This document shows, one piece after another, positions 1-10,601 of a DNA stretch of 64,000 nt. Made by a program: the position numbers and the translations under genes. The notes under the pieces were generated by a model. It made no database searches. It was not told the DNA's origin and saw nothing but the letters and a program-made list of their open reading frames with translations. How positions within the stretch are numbered: position 1 is the first letter of the stretch; each line of letters begins with the position of its first letter. Source of the DNA: Xenoacremonium recifei (lineage: Eukaryota > Ascomycota > Sordariomycetes > Hypocreales > Nectriaceae). The stretch is from contig WOFQ01000004.1 in the NCBI GenBank assembly GCA_012184525.1, positions 1 to 64,000 on the forward strand. The letters run 5' to 3'.

Positions 1-214
1 GGGGGGGGGGGGGGGCGGCTGCCTCCTTGCCTGGACAGGGCAGAGGCGGTGGCAGACTTGAGCCGTGACCGCAGCAGTTGGGCCTCCGAGTCCCTGCCGA
101 GAGCCAGAGGCAGCTGGGAGCTTCTCCCATTCTACACAGTCTTCATATTGACTGCCTCGACATGGCATCTGCTGTATGATGTCCGAATAACTTCATTGAC
201 CATTGCGCGCAACC
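1..214. other. Left edge: G homopolymer and 5' leader of the first gene
   Basis: The window opens with 15 consecutive G residues, then GC-rich sequence with no convincing ORF. It is the promoter and leader of the membrane-protein gene starting at 215. Two tiny upstream ORFs are visible: ATG at 162 (5 codons, TGA at 177-179) and ATG at 176 (4 codons, TAA). Whether they lie in the transcript is not known. Confidence 0.5.
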
Positions 215-1706
215 ATGTCTTTTGACGACATCCACAACAAGACCATCTGGTCTCTCCCGAAACAGCCTCTGCCAGCCAGCGCCACCAGCATCGTCAGTTC
301 GGTGTTTGTGACCATCTGGTTCGTCGTGTCGGGAGTATTCGCCGGCTCGTTTGTCTATATCCTTTGGTATCGACAACAGAAGACATGGCCCGAGTTCAAG
401 AACCTCATGATAGGTAGCGGGGTGCTGTGTTTGTGAGCTTCCTCCCACCATTCTCTGCGATCATTCTGGGCCCTGATGCTAACAGTTGACCGAAGATGGT
501 ACCTCGTCGTTGTCATAGACAGATGGATGCACTACTCCCAGAACTCGGTCCCCTACGGCTACATCCTCCTCCTCCCCTTCTGGGACGCCTTCTACGTATA
601 CTCGACGATCCTCACACTCTGGGGCACATATGAGATTGTCTGGTACGAGGTAGACTTCCGGGTCAGTGGCCGGATGAAGGTTTTCTGGTGGTTCTCGGCC
701 AAATTCTGCCTCTTCGTCTTGTTTCTGATGTCGGTGTACTATGTGGTGCTGGAGTTTGCGCTGTCTATCGTGTGGATGAACTTCGACAGCTTGAATAGCA
801 TTGCAGATGTTGCGACGAAGAGGACAGGCTTCGAGATTGCCATGACGGCCTTCTTCTTTGGTTTTAGTCTTATCTTGACCGGAGTCGCGACGTATGCCAT
901 TGTGTTCAAGGGCAAGAGTGTCGACGGCGAGCGTCTAAAGGTAAGCAATTATTGAACTACAAGCCTCGATTTCTTTGGCTGACGATGCGCTACAGACACG
1001 TTTGTTGCTTTGGTTTGCGACTATCTTGCTGCTCGCGCGTTCAACATCACAATTCGGCATTGTCCTTCGCGCATACGGACCCAATGTCACCCGGCGGGAC
1101 ACACAGCTCTCGCGAGACATCTCGTATGGTCTCTTGACCTCGATGTTCCTGATAGCAATGCTCTTCTTGGCTTTTCACGTATCCTCGGACAAGGATAGAG
1201 GCAAAGAAGGTGTCTCACTGCTCAAGTCGGACATCCGGAAATACATCCTCGAAGAACTTGAACGCAAGACGAGCCGCGCCGAGACACAATCGCCTCAATT
1301 CTCAGAGGTCATCAGAGAAGCGAAGGCGAACTTGTCTGCCATCCTTAGAGATGGCCCGCTTTCACTCAGATCGAACATGGATGGCGACACCAAACGCCAA
1401 CGAGCCTCAGAGTATCTTGACCAACTTGATGCTCGATGGGGCGACCTGAACCCACGCGAGGGCGGTGACTACGATGCCATTGAGTCTCGCAACACGACGC
1501 CCTTCTCCATGTTCTCGTTTGGGGGGCGTCATCGCTCGGCGCAGAGCCACCGTAACTCGGTGCACGAAAACGGTCTGCGAACACCGAACCACTTGTCAAG
1601 GCAACGGGTGGCGTCTCAGGAGCGGCTGGGTATGCTCCGGCCTATTCATACGCTGCCGGAGGAGCCACAGGAGCAGCCACCAAGGGCATGGAATGGTCAA
1701 AGGTGA
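215..1706 (+). CDS. Polytopic membrane protein, about 7 TM helices, function unknown
   Basis: Three exons joined by hand: 215-413, 486-940, 996-1706 (454 aa). Both introns have GT..AG ends and the phases match; the second has a CTGAC branch site. Hydrophobic stretches suggest about seven helices: one in exon 1, four in exon 2 (including the KVFWWFSAKFCLFVLF segment) and two in exon 3 (TRLLLWFATILLLA; LLTSMFLIAMLFLAF). The last 170 or so residues are hydrophilic and Ser/Arg/Glu-rich, so probably a cytosolic tail. The layout resembles the many fungal seven-helix proteins of unknown ligand, but I see no diagnostic family motif. A receptor-like or generic integral membrane role is inference. ATG 215 follows a favourable CAACC context; the in-frame extension upstream begins only with TTG. 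Confidence 0.75.
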
Positions 1707-1953
1707 GGAGATTGTGGAGGGTCAGAATACGGGATGTAAGTAGCATCAGATTGTCTTCAGCGTAGTGCCGGTTGAATTTGGAGTGTCTGGGTTTCAATGT
1801 CGGGGTATGTCAAACTTTTGCTTGTTATAATAACGAAAACTCCAAACTCGATTTGGTATATACACAAACAGTCCCTAATCCAATTCAAACTATCCCAAGA
1901 GGTATAAAGTAACAAGTCATAACATCATTTAGCTTCCGCCTCAATCTCAGCCA

Positions 1954-4092
1954 TCAATTCCCGTTAGACGTGCTCGTGGTAGAATACGTACTAGTACTCG
2001 CCATCCTCCCAATCCTGTCCTTCCGCGCCGTCAACCTGTTAAACTTATCCCTCGTAAACCCCAGACCCTCAGCCGGGTCATAATGCCTATCCCCAAATAG
2101 TGCGTTCAGGTAGCGAATCCAGGATTCCCACTGCTCCAGCGTGAGCTCTCTATCGAGCCGGTCGTCCAGTCCTGGTGATCGAGTGCGCATCATGTGCATC
2201 AGCAAGCGACGCCAACACTGTGCTGGGACTCTATCGTCTTTGCATCGCCTTCCGAGATAGCTGGCGAGCTTGACGCAGGCTGTGTCGGAAGGTCTGTCGC
2301 CAACTAGGTCGCGCACTTCGTATACCCATATGTCTGTCTCCTGAAGACTCTGTTTGATGCAGTTCGTAGCGTCACTCGCGTCGAAACCACGCATCGTCTC
2401 GCGCAGAATCGTATCTCGTAGAGTCGCGTGATATATCTCGAGACTCATCGACCAAACGGGGTCCCTGACGAGATCGATAACCATGACGGCCCTCCTCCCG
2501 GCGGCCGTCTGGACAGGATCACAGCCTCCAAGGGTGACGGCAAGGGCATCGCAGTAGGCCTGACGAACCTCAGGTGACGCCTTCATCTGATCTATTGCCG
2601 TCTTGATGCCCTTCTCGCTTGGGATTTCTTTCAACATGTCGACGAACTGTGGCGCCCACTGGTCGTGCAGCCACTTTGCTGCCAGTAGGGCACGACCAAA
2701 GCGTCCGATGTAGAGGGCAAACGGCTCGCTTTCTCTGCCTGCTTCAAGCTGCGTGCAGAACTCAGCCTGGGCTTTGAGCAAGATTCGGATTGCAGTGTTC
2801 GAAAGGTCGCCTTCGTGGCCAAAGGTATTCTGGAGTCGCTTGCTGCTTTGGATGACTTGGAGGACCAAGGCGTATGTTTTGACGCTGTCGAAGAGAGAGG
2901 GTCGGTCTGCATTCGAGGTTCTTCGATTGTGACTATTTCGTTCCTGGTTCGTTGCTGCGTAGCGTTGGATGAGCTTCATAAAATCGTTGAGCCGCGATAT
3001 CTGTTTGCCATGGGGGAGCTCTAGAGCAGCCTCAACCTGGTCCAAGTTTCTCCATGAGATCAGGGGCTTGACGCAGAGTGTGATGAATAATTCTACTGCT
3101 TCATGCCCTTTGGTTGCTGCACGGTGCAGTACTGCGACAAGATCATCGAGGATATGGCGGCCGTCCCTATAGGGATCCAGCATAAACTCAAAGGTAGGAC
3201 GGTACCACTTCCCCGGATCTGCGATTCGAGAAAGACTCCGTGAATGGCCGGTACAGTCTGGACCCTCGAGATCAAGGACCGGCTCCAGCATCTTCACCTG
3301 AGCCCTATCAACGATTTGGGTCTCCCACGCATGAATCTGCAGTACATTTGGTTGCCATGGAGCCCAATGTTGGATATGAGGGAATATTTCTGCCACAAGG
3401 CCCCGGGTAGCCGGTACTTCTCGTAACTTTCCCACGCCACCAACGAGCAGCCATGCGGAATACCATCGCCGATGTTTCTTCAACTCCTTGAGTCGCTGTT
3501 TGAACCTGCGTTCGTACACCTGGTAGTGAAGGATGTTTTCGACCAGGCTCCTGGGGATAAACTTCTCGCATGTTTCGTCGGCGACGGCCTGAAGAATCGA
3601 GATGACAGAAGGGAGCCTCTCAACATCACTGCCATTGTCCTCTAGAACCAAGAGCAGGGCCTTGGCAACCTCTGGCACGTCCTGGTGGAATATATCTCGG
3701 CCTCGTACCTGAAATGCCAGCACAAGGCATTGCAGATACGATCTCGCCTGGTGCTTGAAGAATTCGTCGACGTCCTGTGTCTTCTGTTCCACGGAAAGGA
3801 GCCGCTCCGTGGCCGCATCGACCGTCAAGAGGTGTATGCATGCGATTATACCGGCTTCGTAGGTATACAGTTCGCCGCTGATGCTGATCAACTCACGGCT
3901 GAAGATGGTGTCGCAGTCCAGAGAGAGGGGTTCGATGCTGCGTCTGCGAAAAAGAGTTGAAGCACCCTTCAAGAGCGCATCGGAGAAGCCCTGAACCTCC
4001 TGGAGCGGGAACTGTGCGTATCCGCCAGACCTGAAGCTATCAACAGCGCGGGTATTGCGGAGTTGATCCTGCCAGCTTGAACGACGGGACAT
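1954..4092 (-). CDS. Hypothetical protein, 712 aa, mostly helical
   Basis: One uninterrupted ORF from ATG at 4092 to the stop at 1954. The composition is that of a soluble, helix-rich protein with many Leu/Ala/Arg/Glu segments, no signal peptide and no membrane helix. The last 12 residues are Ser/Thr/Asn-rich. I recognise no domain or catalytic motif; a helical-repeat scaffold is possible but unproven. It is convergent with the upstream membrane protein, whose stop is 247 bp away. Codon usage resembles the neighbours, and the single long frame leaves little doubt that it is coding. Confidence 0.75.
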   Translation of the reverse strand: MSRRSSWQDQLRNTRAVDSFRSGGYAQFPLQEVQGFSDALLKGASTLFRRRSIEPLSLDCDTIFSRELISISGELYTYEAGIIACIHLLTVDAATERLLSVEQKTQDVDEFFKHQARSYLQCLVLAFQVRGRDIFHQDVPEVAKALLLVLEDNGSDVERLPSVISILQAVADETCEKFIPRSLVENILHYQVYERRFKQRLKELKKHRRWYSAWLLVGGVGKLREVPATRGLVAEIFPHIQHWAPWQPNVLQIHAWETQIVDRAQVKMLEPVLDLEGPDCTGHSRSLSRIADPGKWYRPTFEFMLDPYRDGRHILDDLVAVLHRAATKGHEAVELFITLCVKPLISWRNLDQVEAALELPHGKQISRLNDFMKLIQRYAATNQERNSHNRRTSNADRPSLFDSVKTYALVLQVIQSSKRLQNTFGHEGDLSNTAIRILLKAQAEFCTQLEAGRESEPFALYIGRFGRALLAAKWLHDQWAPQFVDMLKEIPSEKGIKTAIDQMKASPEVRQAYCDALAVTLGGCDPVQTAAGRRAVMVIDLVRDPVWSMSLEIYHATLRDTILRETMRGFDASDATNCIKQSLQETDIWVYEVRDLVGDRPSDTACVKLASYLGRRCKDDRVPAQCWRRLLMHMMRTRSPGLDDRLDRELTLEQWESWIRYLNALFGDRHYDPAEGLGFTRDKFNRLTARKDRIGRMASTSTYSTTSTSNGN

Positions 4093-5108
4093 GGCGGGGA
4101 TCAGTCAGGCTGGGGATTCCATTCATCCGCGAACGGTGATTTAGCCATGGAATGGGGTTCATCCGATGTGAAGCAACAGCGAGGGTTATTGCATCAGCTA
4201 AGGTTTCAAGTATAGTCAGTCAGAGCTGGTGGATGAGGGAGCTGGTTAGGTCAGGCTCTGCCTGAGAAGCCTGAGGTGGCTGATGGTGCTCCGATCGTGC
4301 ACTGGAGACACTCGCTCAGGCAGCCCGCGAGCCAGCACATTCGCTCCCGGCAAACTGTCAGCCATAAGCAAGACTCTCCGGCAGACTCCGGGGAACTTTT
4401 TGGATGCGAAAAACGGAGGTCCGGTGCGGGTGGGAATACATCCAGTTGAGACCAGACTTCTCCGCAAGTACCCCAAAGTCACTCGATACATGGCCTGCAG
4501 TCAGCCCCGGCCAGACCGTGGCGTCGCCCTTGCGCTGCAACCCGCGCTCTAGGCCGCCGCCAAGGTGTTATTGTCTTGCAACGCGGCACGCTGAGAGGCC
4601 CTAGCCAGCGGACGGGACGGCAGAGGACCCGACGCGACCCAAATAAGCCTATGAAGAACAAGCACAGCGTTGTTTTTCCAGATTGAGTCGACTGGTCAGT
4701 GTTGGTGATCCTTGCAGAAGCCTCGTCGGGCCAGAAAGAGGCAGCCCAGCTACCCTGGTCGAGAATTGCACCTCAGGCCGCGAATTGCGCCTCACCGTGA
4801 TAACGCGTCCCGTTTGTCAATACAACACAAATCATGCATGGTGAATGTGCAAACGGATGGAACTTCGCGCGCCAAGATTCAGCTGTGGCTTGCGGAAGAC
4901 GTCAGAATCTGACAAGTATCATGATTGAAACACAATTGCTTCGTATTAGTGCTGCTAATGCACGCCGCGCACTCCAGTTCAGCCCTGGAAACACAATGAG
5001 CCTCAATTGCGTCGAAATATCCAACCAGGTATGCATGTGATATTGTCCAATGACCATAGAAGCAAATAAGCATAGCGAGTGCTGTTATGACGATCCCTTT
5101 CGCTTCAC
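4093..5108. other. Intergenic, 1.0 kb, no gene seen
   Basis: It holds the promoter of the 712-aa gene (minus strand, starting at 4092) and the 3' side of the surface-protein gene ending at 5109. Short ORFs on both strands overlap each other and lack protein-like composition. No tRNA or repeat was noticed. Confidence 0.5.
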
Positions 5109-6234
5109 TCAGTTCGTTGGCAGCTCCGCTATTGATCCCCGGTGATGTTCTGGGCCTGCGGGGAGGCCACCAGAGCAAGGGCTCAATCCATCCGCCTCAT
5201 GAACAGGCTCTTGGTGACATGGCGCCGTTGAATAATGAGGCGGCGAGGTTGGCGTGTCGGACAGAGCCCAACCCATGCTCCCACCATCTTTCGCCTGCCT
5301 ACCCTGCTGCTTAGACTTCTGCCAAAGTCGAAGAAAGAGGTAGATGACCAGGCAGACCAAGCACAGCACAGCTACCCCTCCCAAAACACCCCCAATTATT
5401 GCTCCTTGTCGGTCCGATGAGTGTGGTATGTCCGGAGACTTCGTTGTGGAGGACAATATAAAGGATGAGGTCGGAGCGGAAGCAGCCGTACGCGATATTG
5501 CTGAAGAGGCTGTGGTTCTCGGTGGCAATATATCACTACTTGGATGGATTCCGACAAGATAAGTTGCAAATAGGGGAGGCGGTGACCCTGCCTTTGTTGT
5601 TACATATACGTCGACAGTTGAAGGTCTTTGCGAAGCACACGTCCAGAATGTCGCATTGACACCCTTCACTGTCCCTGAAGCGCAGTATGCCGAGTCTGCA
5701 TCGGTGCTAAGGTTGTGAATCAGTATATTTCCTTGTGGTCTTTATTTAAATAGACAGGGTTACCAAAGTCGCACTCCGAGACTTGATGAACAACGACCAT
5801 CCGTCCCGGAACAGTAATGGCTTGCCTTTGCCTCTCGTAGGTCAAGACAAGTCGATTTTGCATCGCATTTAAAGAGATTGCTAGGGTCGCAACAGTTCAT
5901 TCCGGCTCTACTGCTAGGCTCCGCGAAGAAAACACATTGCCCCGTTGAGCAGACCAATGCGACAACTAATACGAGGGTTCAGCACAGAACGTAGATATTC
6001 GAAACCTGACCTAGAGCTCCTCGGTCCATCTAGGTGTGGCCACCCCCCTCTCTCTTCTTCATCAACATAACTCAGAGGGAGGAACATAAGATCCAAGAAC
6101 TCACTGCCTGAATATCCACAGGTTCTGTCAGGAGCCACATATAATGTTCTCGAGGCATCTGCAGTGACCGATGATTCCAACTTCGCTGTCGCAGTAACAA
6201 CTTGGCTCAACATCACCACTTGGACCCAAATCAT
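5109..6234 (-). CDS. Single-pass cell-surface protein with Cys-rich ectodomain
   Basis: Three exons on the minus strand: 6234-6105, 5965-5764, 5706-5109 (309 aa). Donors are GTGAGT and GTAACC, both acceptors end in TTAG, and all phases agree. The N-terminus (MIWVQVVMLSQVVTATA) can serve as a weak signal peptide. The ectodomain starts with a CGYSG motif and continues with spaced cysteines (STGQCVFF, NCCDPSN, CLDL, YCSG, RCSSSLG, LCTDADSAYC, FWTCASQ). A Ser/Thr linker follows, then one helix (IIGGVLGGVAVLCLVCLVIY), basic residues and a short cytosolic tail. This layout is common in filamentous-fungal membrane-anchored surface proteins; ligand and function are unknown. The splice model restores the Cys pattern, which supports it. 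The exact start is less certain because the signal sequence is weak. Confidence 0.7.
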
Positions 6235-8615
6235 CCAAGGGCAATTAGTGATAAGTTTTTAGGGTTGAGGGGAAATTGGCATTCAGCTTGGGATTAACGA
6301 AGGACAAGGGAGGTCAAACGACGTACTCACATTCGCTTGAAGAACCATCCGATTGTAAACACGAGGTCTCTTGTACGCCTCGAGAGGGCTCGAAACGAGT
6401 TCCGTTGTTACTAGCCTCATACTGTGCACATACGGAACACATCTCAGGCTTCGATAATGCCTCAACGTTGAACAGACGTTGCACAAGGAAGCAAACATCA
6501 CGGTTTTGAGGCCTCGATCAAGGACAGCACCAGTATATTTTCTTTCAATAATTTCATCACAGCTCCATATACGCATCAACGCGATCTATATGAGCTATGA
6601 AGTACTTCGGAAAACTCCTCAATCGATCAACTTTATTCTGCACTACCCTAGAGCAAAGATGACGATAGCTTCGGCTCAGGTTTCCGCAGGAAAATGACCC
6701 TCTGGTAGCACAAAGGAAGTAGAAAGTATCCTTACTTATGTCTGTCTATCCTGGGAGGTTCTAAGTGGCCTCGGGTGCCTTTCGACAACATTACAGATCT
6801 GCTTGCCCGCTTTGTGAACTACACCGTGGCTTCTGTGTTAGACTAATTCGACACAAGGGGAAAATGGGACACAAGCCCGGATTTGAGCATATTTACATTT
6901 CCTTTCTCTTTTGAAGAAATATTTCAGAGGATTTTGGTATTTTAATTCGGGCACTGGTCAAGGTTGACAGAGGTCAGCGGTTGGAGCCACCGCCTACGCC
7001 CATTTCGAAGACATTGTAGTGAATGGTTGTGAACGGAAACTCAGCCTCTTGGAGAATTCTCCATGGAGGGATTTCATGCCTACATCTGTTACCGGAACTC
7101 TCCAATGCATCAATGCCGACCAGGGCCCCAATGGTAGAGTGTTCCCATAGTCATACAGCCAGGGTGAGAGGCAAGGAAAGGAAAGAATCCTACCTGGAGT
7201 CCTTCACGATGCACTGACATCGTCAGGGATGACATGAATTGACCCGATTCCATGCTTTTGTGCTTGACTTAAGGCCAACGTTCAGGCGTTGTGAAGCCAG
7301 CGCTGTGTCACGGTGGAGCCAATTCTCTTATGCAAACTCACACTCACCAGCTGAAAGAATCATGATGGTAACGTTGTATCTCATGCTCTGTTCCGATAAC
7401 CGAGAGCAAAGCCCAAGCAAAATCCAGTGATGTGCTAAAAGGGGCGACTATCACACTGGGATTGCCTCAGGTCTCATCCCCCGGCATAAAGGTCGTAATA
7501 AGATCGCTGAAGCTGATGATCGAAACGTAATCCACTTCAGATCAATTTTTTGTTCAGTTTGCAGAAACTTCAGCTGGTTTCAGTGTTTCGTACAGGGAAA
7601 TTACTTTTGCACCTTGAATGGGAGGCAGCCTCACCAGGAGGCTACTCGGGCAGTACTCACTTGGTTGCAAAAAGGCTCTATTAAACACTGCGAGTTTCTG
7701 AGATACCCAAACTCATCACATCCAAGAAAATTGCGAATATCTAAAATCCAGGCCAATTGATTCCGTAAGATACAACTGGGTACATTTGGAATCAACGCGC
7801 TTGCTCGAGGAACTAACCAGACCAGGGCTCAGGGCTCTTGAGGTCTAGATGACATTCAGTCTTGCCGCACATCCGGATTCCTAACGATGCACCGCAACAA
7901 GAAACCATTGAAACTGAGATACCTGCCGTTATTGGGATAATTGCCTTCCAAACGCCGGCCATTTATCGTCGCATCATCTCTGAAGCTGTTTGAGCGAGGT
8001 GATCAAACTGGGGGATTCGACCTGAAGTCGCTCATCACCAAAACATCCAAGCCATAATACTACCGAAAACGCCCCAACTGAGTCTCAGAATGTTTTCTCA
8101 GTAGGCTATTCCTCATTTTCCAGCCTAGAGTTGCGCCCAGACCTAGTCTGTGAGCCTTGGGACAAACCTCAAACATTGGCGTGACAGGGGCAGCACAGTG
8201 ATCGGACGGTCTGAAACCAGCGCCCTCGGCATCTTCCAGGCTTAGTGCGCGCTTGTTGACGGGGACTTGTGACTTCTGGTGCATCATCTTGTATCGAAGC
8301 TTTGAAGGGATGACTTCCGGATCTTCGGGGTCCGGGAGCAGATCCACGATGCATGTGAGAAGAGATGAAGTTTCGGGGATTTTGATCGGGAGACAAAACT
8401 AAGCAAACATGTGAATGGGCAAATTAGCTCCAAAGGTTTCAAGCCTCTAAGCGCCTGAAAAGAATATTTAAAGTCTGGCGCAGTCGCCTTGATCGAGAAA
8501 GTTCAACTCAAGCTTCAGACATCACAGCTCTAATCTACGTACATTCCTTTCCGTCCTTCTTTATTTCTTTCCATTCACTTCTACTTGTTCGCTGGACGAT
8601 CACTTATTTGCCAAA
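6235..8615. other. Intergenic, 2.4 kb, gene-poor, with one coding-like fragment
   Basis: AT-richer than the surrounding genes, with only short overlapping ORFs. The one stretch that reads like protein is on the minus strand, open from 8398 to 8060 (see findings). The right end is the promoter of the secreted protein: a TATA-like TATTTAAAG at about 8465-8473, then a CT-rich leader up to ATG 8616. Confidence 0.45.
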
Positions 8616-9206
8616 ATGGTTTCAATCAAAGCTGCCGTCTTCATCTCCTGTAAGTCTCACTACCGCAAGTCAAAGTCGACGGGATGTCACTAACATGGAA
8701 CAGTCGTTCTCGGTGCCCTCGCCAACCCCGTGCCGGCGCCCTTGACCCCAGACCCAGCTGGTACCAAGAACATCGGCAATGGTGAAGGCCTGCAGTTCAT
8801 TACCGGTGCCTGTCTCAGCAACGCAGACTGCCAGAGCGGGTGCTGCGCCGTTCTGGGTAGCGGCGGTATCTGCTCCGGCCCCGACGTCTCCTTCGCTCAA
8901 GGAAAGGAAGGCTGTGGCTTCAACGCTGCTGGAGGATCTACTCCTGCTGCAACGACACCGGCAGCTTCTGCTTCTGCTGGGGCTGCCTCTTCTGCAGACA
9001 GCTCGTTGATCGACACCAATGCTCCTGGGGCTGAGAATGTCGGCAAGGGCAATGCACAGCAGTTCATCACTGGACAGTGCTTCACTGATGCCGACTGTGC
9101 CTCTGGGTGCTGTGCAGGCTCTACAGGAAGCTCTACGGCGACTTGCTCGGCTGTTTTGGTCTCAACTGACAGTGGCAAGACTGGATGCGGATTTGTCCAG
9201 AATTAA
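8616..9206 (+). CDS. Small secreted Cys-rich protein with two tandem modules (BAS2-like)
   Basis: Two exons: 8616-8649 and 8704-9206 (178 aa), intron GTAAGT..ACAG. Residues 1 to about 20 form a clear signal peptide ending near ALANPVPA. The mature protein has two copies of one module, separated by an Ala/Ser/Thr-rich linker. Copy 1 carries FITGACLSNADCQSGCC and ends KEGCGF; copy 2 carries FITGQCFTDADCASGCC and ends KTGCGF. Each copy has six cysteines in the same order: C, C, CC, C, C. The module resembles the biotrophy-associated secreted protein 2 (BAS2) family of plant-associated ascomycetes, as far as I remember that family. A role at a host or wall surface is therefore plausible but inferred. 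It has a TATA-like box about 145 bp upstream and no co-oriented neighbour within 1.3 kb. Confidence 0.85.
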
Positions 9207-10601
9207 GGGGGTTTAGACACGGTTTTATTTCTTGGATATAACATGTCAATGTATTTATACTTCATTTTTCTCGCTCAATTACCTAGACCGGGCGCGAGTG
9301 TCTCTGTCTAGCCTGGTTTCTTCAAGGCATGTAGTAGAGTACACAGTGTCAAAAAGATGCCAGCTGGTAGGCCAAAATCATTTCAACCCTGATTTCGGCT
9401 ATGTCAAGCTTGGTAAATTTATAGCTTAGGAGTTCAGATGTACATTTTGTATTCTTACGTATGTGAAGTTCCTATGAATACCGACTTCCTCTCCCAACGA
9501 GGTCCTTTAAGGATGTCAGAAGGTTCCAGAGTTGCCAAGGATCAACTCGGAATTATCAAAGTCTAACTTGCTGACGTCCAGGCTTCATTCATGGTCCGCC
9601 CAACGTTTAGTGGGGATAATATGGGGGAATTAGTGGCCAGCTTCGGGCGGGAATAAGCAGCCCCTAAAACCTCACCAATGTCGAGGATCCCGTCCCGAAC
9701 CCGCCGGCTTCCCGTCCTCAATCTGGATTTGTGTCGATTTCTATTCCTTAGTGTGGATGGATTATTCTCGTCTTTCCAGTAATTGTATGGAAAAGATCTC
9801 GTGTTGGGTGTATTCTCAAATCACCTAATGTCCCCAAGTAACTCCGCCTCAACTGAACAGGGATTCCAGGCCTCAAGCCAACAGCCCAATATCGACAGGG
9901 CTCAACTGCAGGGGCCTGTTCCAGCCTGTGCGTTGTGCGCTCAACCCCGCGTCAAGCACGAAGAGAACGGAGAGCAGCGCGGTGAACAAGACAGCTGGCC
10001 TCGCCGTGCTTCCGCCTCTCGACTCGCCTCTCACGGGCAGCGCTTTATTGGTGTCTCACCTAAGAATAGCGATCTGTATACGGATCCGTATGAGATCTTC
10101 CGAACAGTGCCTCAGCCCTACCACATGAAATGGAGGTGACTTCACTGCCACCTCAAAATGACAGGGGTTCGTCCATTCTGGGGCCTGGAGCAAGATCACA
10201 CGCACTCCGAAGAGTCATGCCAGACCATTTATGGCTGCTGCTTCCCCGTAAAGATTACTCAGAGCCAACGATCGTCGGCTCACGGAACGGTAATACGCTT
10301 ATACACACGACTAAATCCTCGACTAGGCGCCAGGCCGCAGGCAAGAAAGCGCGCGATTACGAGAGGCTGGCCATCGGGCGACGATGTCAATCCAATCGGG
10401 ACGGTCCGTTGGCTTCGATTCCTGGGGCTTCTTCAGCTCTTCGGCCCCCACGAGGGCTTCTTCCCTGTCTGCTTAATAACTGCAGACTCCTCCATCTGAG
10501 TTCCGTTCATTCTCTTCCAACTATTCTCACCTTTGACGTCCAGATAACACCCTTTGCTCGTACCCTTTCAACATACTCCTCTCCCGCTCTATTGTGGCAA
10601 G
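9207..10601. other. Intergenic, 1.4 kb, no gene seen
   Basis: It contains the 3' region of the secreted-protein gene and the promoter and leader of the NLR-like gene. A CT-rich leader precedes ATG 10602. Open frames at 9783-10139 and 10130-10684 overlap each other in different frames and look random. Confidence 0.5.
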
